From Sphingopyxis sp. (lineage in GTDB: Bacteria; Pseudomonadota; Alphaproteobacteria; Sphingomonadales; Sphingomonadaceae): a stretch of DNA of 64,000 bases. Position 1 is the first letter of the stretch; each line of letters begins with the position of its first letter. The notes under the pieces are model-generated. The model searched no databases. It saw only the letters and a program-made list of their open reading frames with translations, and was not told where the DNA came from. Both the position numbers and the translations under genes were made by a program. The DNA lies in the NCBI RefSeq assembly GCF_016704835.1, contig NZ_JADIZJ010000001.1, positions 1,349,001-1,413,000 on the forward strand. Reading direction: 5' to 3'. Shown piece after piece: positions 63,102 through 64,000 of the stretch.

Positions 63102-63512
63102 ATGCGCAGCCTGACCGACATCCACGACGAATATGACTTCCTTGACGGCGACGATCGCTATCGCCTGCTGATCGAACTCGGCCGCGACCTCGAGCCGATG
63201 CCCGATGCGCTCAAGACCGACGCGACGCTGGTCCGCGGGTGCAGCGCCAGCGTCTGGGTCTATCCGGTGCCGCAGGCCGACGGCCGCCTGCATTTCCTCG
63301 CCGACAGCAACGCAGCGATCACCAAGGGCATCGTCGCGCTCGTCCTCGCCGCGGTGCAGGACAAGCCCGCCGCCGAAGTCGCGGAGATGGACGTCACCGA
63401 CGCGCTCGCGCCGTTCGACCTCTCCCGCCAGCTGTCCTCGAACCGAACCCAGGGCGTCCCCAACATGATCGCGCTTGTGCAAGATACGGCGCGGCGCATC
63501 GCCGCGGGCTGA
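63102..63512 (+). CDS. sufE: SufE family sulfur-transfer protein
   Basis: A 136-residue protein. The SufE signature IHDEYDFLDGDDRYRLLIELGRDLEPMP is followed by LVRGCSASVWVYP with the sulfur-accepting Cys, and VTDALAPFDLSRQLSSNRTQGVPNM. It carries sulfur from SufS to the Suf scaffold for iron-sulfur cluster assembly. The start at 63102 (MRSLTDIHDEYDF) matches the family; the longer ORF includes repeat sequence. Confidence 0.94.
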   Translation: MRSLTDIHDEYDFLDGDDRYRLLIELGRDLEPMPDALKTDATLVRGCSASVWVYPVPQADGRLHFLADSNAAITKGIVALVLAAVQDKPAAEVAEMDVTDALAPFDLSRQLSSNRTQGVPNMIALVQDTARRIAAG

Positions 63513-63558
63513 CCGGCGGGCGGCGCATCAAGGGCGCACCACTTTTCAAACAGGCACG

Positions 63559-63590
63559 AAAAAGGGCGCGGAAGTTGCCTCCCGCGCCCT
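63559..63590 (-). terminator. Intrinsic terminator of the TonB-receptor gene
   Basis: Stem AGGGCGCGG / CCGCGCCCT with an 11-base loop, followed on the minus strand by TTTTTCG. It begins 24 bases past the receptor stop. Confidence 0.85.
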
Positions 63591-63613
63591 GTTTCCGTGT
63601 TTGCTCGCGCGGC

Positions 63614-64000
63614 TTAGAAGCCGACGATGATCGAGCCGATGAAGGCGCGCGGTGCGCCGATCTGCACAAACGGTACCGAGTTGTCGGCCAGCTGGCCGTC
63701 GAAACCGCCGACATAAAGCTTGTCGAACAGGTTGGTGACGTTGAGCTGGATATAGGTTGTCTCGTTCAGGCCTGCCCATTCCAGCCCGATACGCGCATCA
63801 AGATCGACAATCGTGTAGGCTGGCGTCTTGGATGGATAGACCACAGTGTTCGTAACGCCGTTGACGGTTTGCAGCAGCGGCAGATTTTGGTCGTTGACGT
63901 AGCGCGGGCCGGTGCGCTTGACCTGCGCGCCGAATTCGACCGGACCAAGCTTGCCCTGCGCGCGGCCGCCGAAGGTGTAGGTCGGCGAACCCGATTCACG
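63614..64000 (-). CDS. TonB-dependent receptor, C-terminal end (partial)
   Basis: The last 128 residues of an outer-membrane barrel; the gene continues beyond the right edge. Visible are YVNDQNLPLLQTVNG, SKTPAYTIVDLDARIGLEW, TTYIQLNVTNLFDKLYVGGFDG and the C-terminal aromatic strand ending SIIVGF. Barrel strands with NVTNLFDKLY are typical. The substrate is not visible. Confidence 0.9.
   Translation of the reverse strand, partial: RESGSPTYTFGGRAQGKLGPVEFGAQVKRTGPRYVNDQNLPLLQTVNGVTNTVVYPSKTPAYTIVDLDARIGLEWAGLNETTYIQLNVTNLFDKLYVGGFDGQLADNSVPFVQIGAPRAFIGSIIVGF

Overview
The window is high-GC chromosomal DNA from an alphaproteobacterium of the order Sphingomonadales, most like Sphingopyxis or a close relative (inferred from gene content and order, not from a search). 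Pointers are the split ATP synthase operon atpH-A-G-D-C with an 85-residue epsilon subunit, the order chvI-chvG-hprK-rapZ-EIIA-HPr divergent from pckA, an NDUFA12-type complex I protein, lineage-typical DUF genes (DUF3297, DUF2155, DUF3597), TonB-dependent receptors and short palindromic intergenic repeats. No tRNA, rRNA, CRISPR array, insertion sequence or prophage was recognised. Layout: 1-2.6 kb, the end of typA, a decayed oxidoreductase fragment, a hemerythrin protein, DUF3297 and a secreted CHAP protein. 2.7-11 kb, a GGDEF-EAL receptor, a fatty acyl-AMP ligase, recX, a DUF192 lipoprotein, a complex I protein, DUF2155, aat and a methyltransferase lipoprotein. 11-18 kb, cpaF and the F1 ATP synthase operon. 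18-30 kb, two hydrolases, a trypsin-like membrane protease broken by one extra base, DUF2306, a DUF1203-ada-PEP mutase-like operon, a tandem pair of secreted HExxH proteins, and priA. 30-38 kb, a siderophore-type receptor with a PepSY membrane partner, a large patatin-like protein and a periplasmic metallo-beta-lactamase-fold enzyme. 37.5-40.6 kb, dnaK-dnaJ, with dnaK also carrying a one-base insertion. 40.7-45.4 kb, a copper chaperone, a vgr-related protein, a PH-domain protein, rmuC, a META lipoprotein and an rRNA/tRNA methyltransferase. 45.4-52 kb, the PTS-Ntr-like branch and the ChvGI two-component system next to pckA. 52-58.5 kb, a DUF885 lipoprotein, small DUF genes, a GNAT acetyltransferase, rpmA and rplU. 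58.6-63 kb, an expanded phage-shock (Psp) locus. 63-64 kb, sufE and the end of a second TonB-dependent receptor. The most interesting region is 58.6-62.9 kb. A sigma-54 promoter, preceded by TTGCG motifs spaced about one helical turn apart, drives a 56-residue hydrophobic ORF. A strong hairpin follows, then pspA, pspB, pspC and five further small membrane coiled-coil proteins. These share a C-terminal signature (ERIATD...EIexLR) with each other, partly with PspB, and with the tail of PspC. The activator gene pspF ends at an in-frame TAG where its DNA-recognition helix should continue. Three single-base lesions in otherwise intact genes (dnaK, the protease, pspF) make sequence quality a question that should be settled first.
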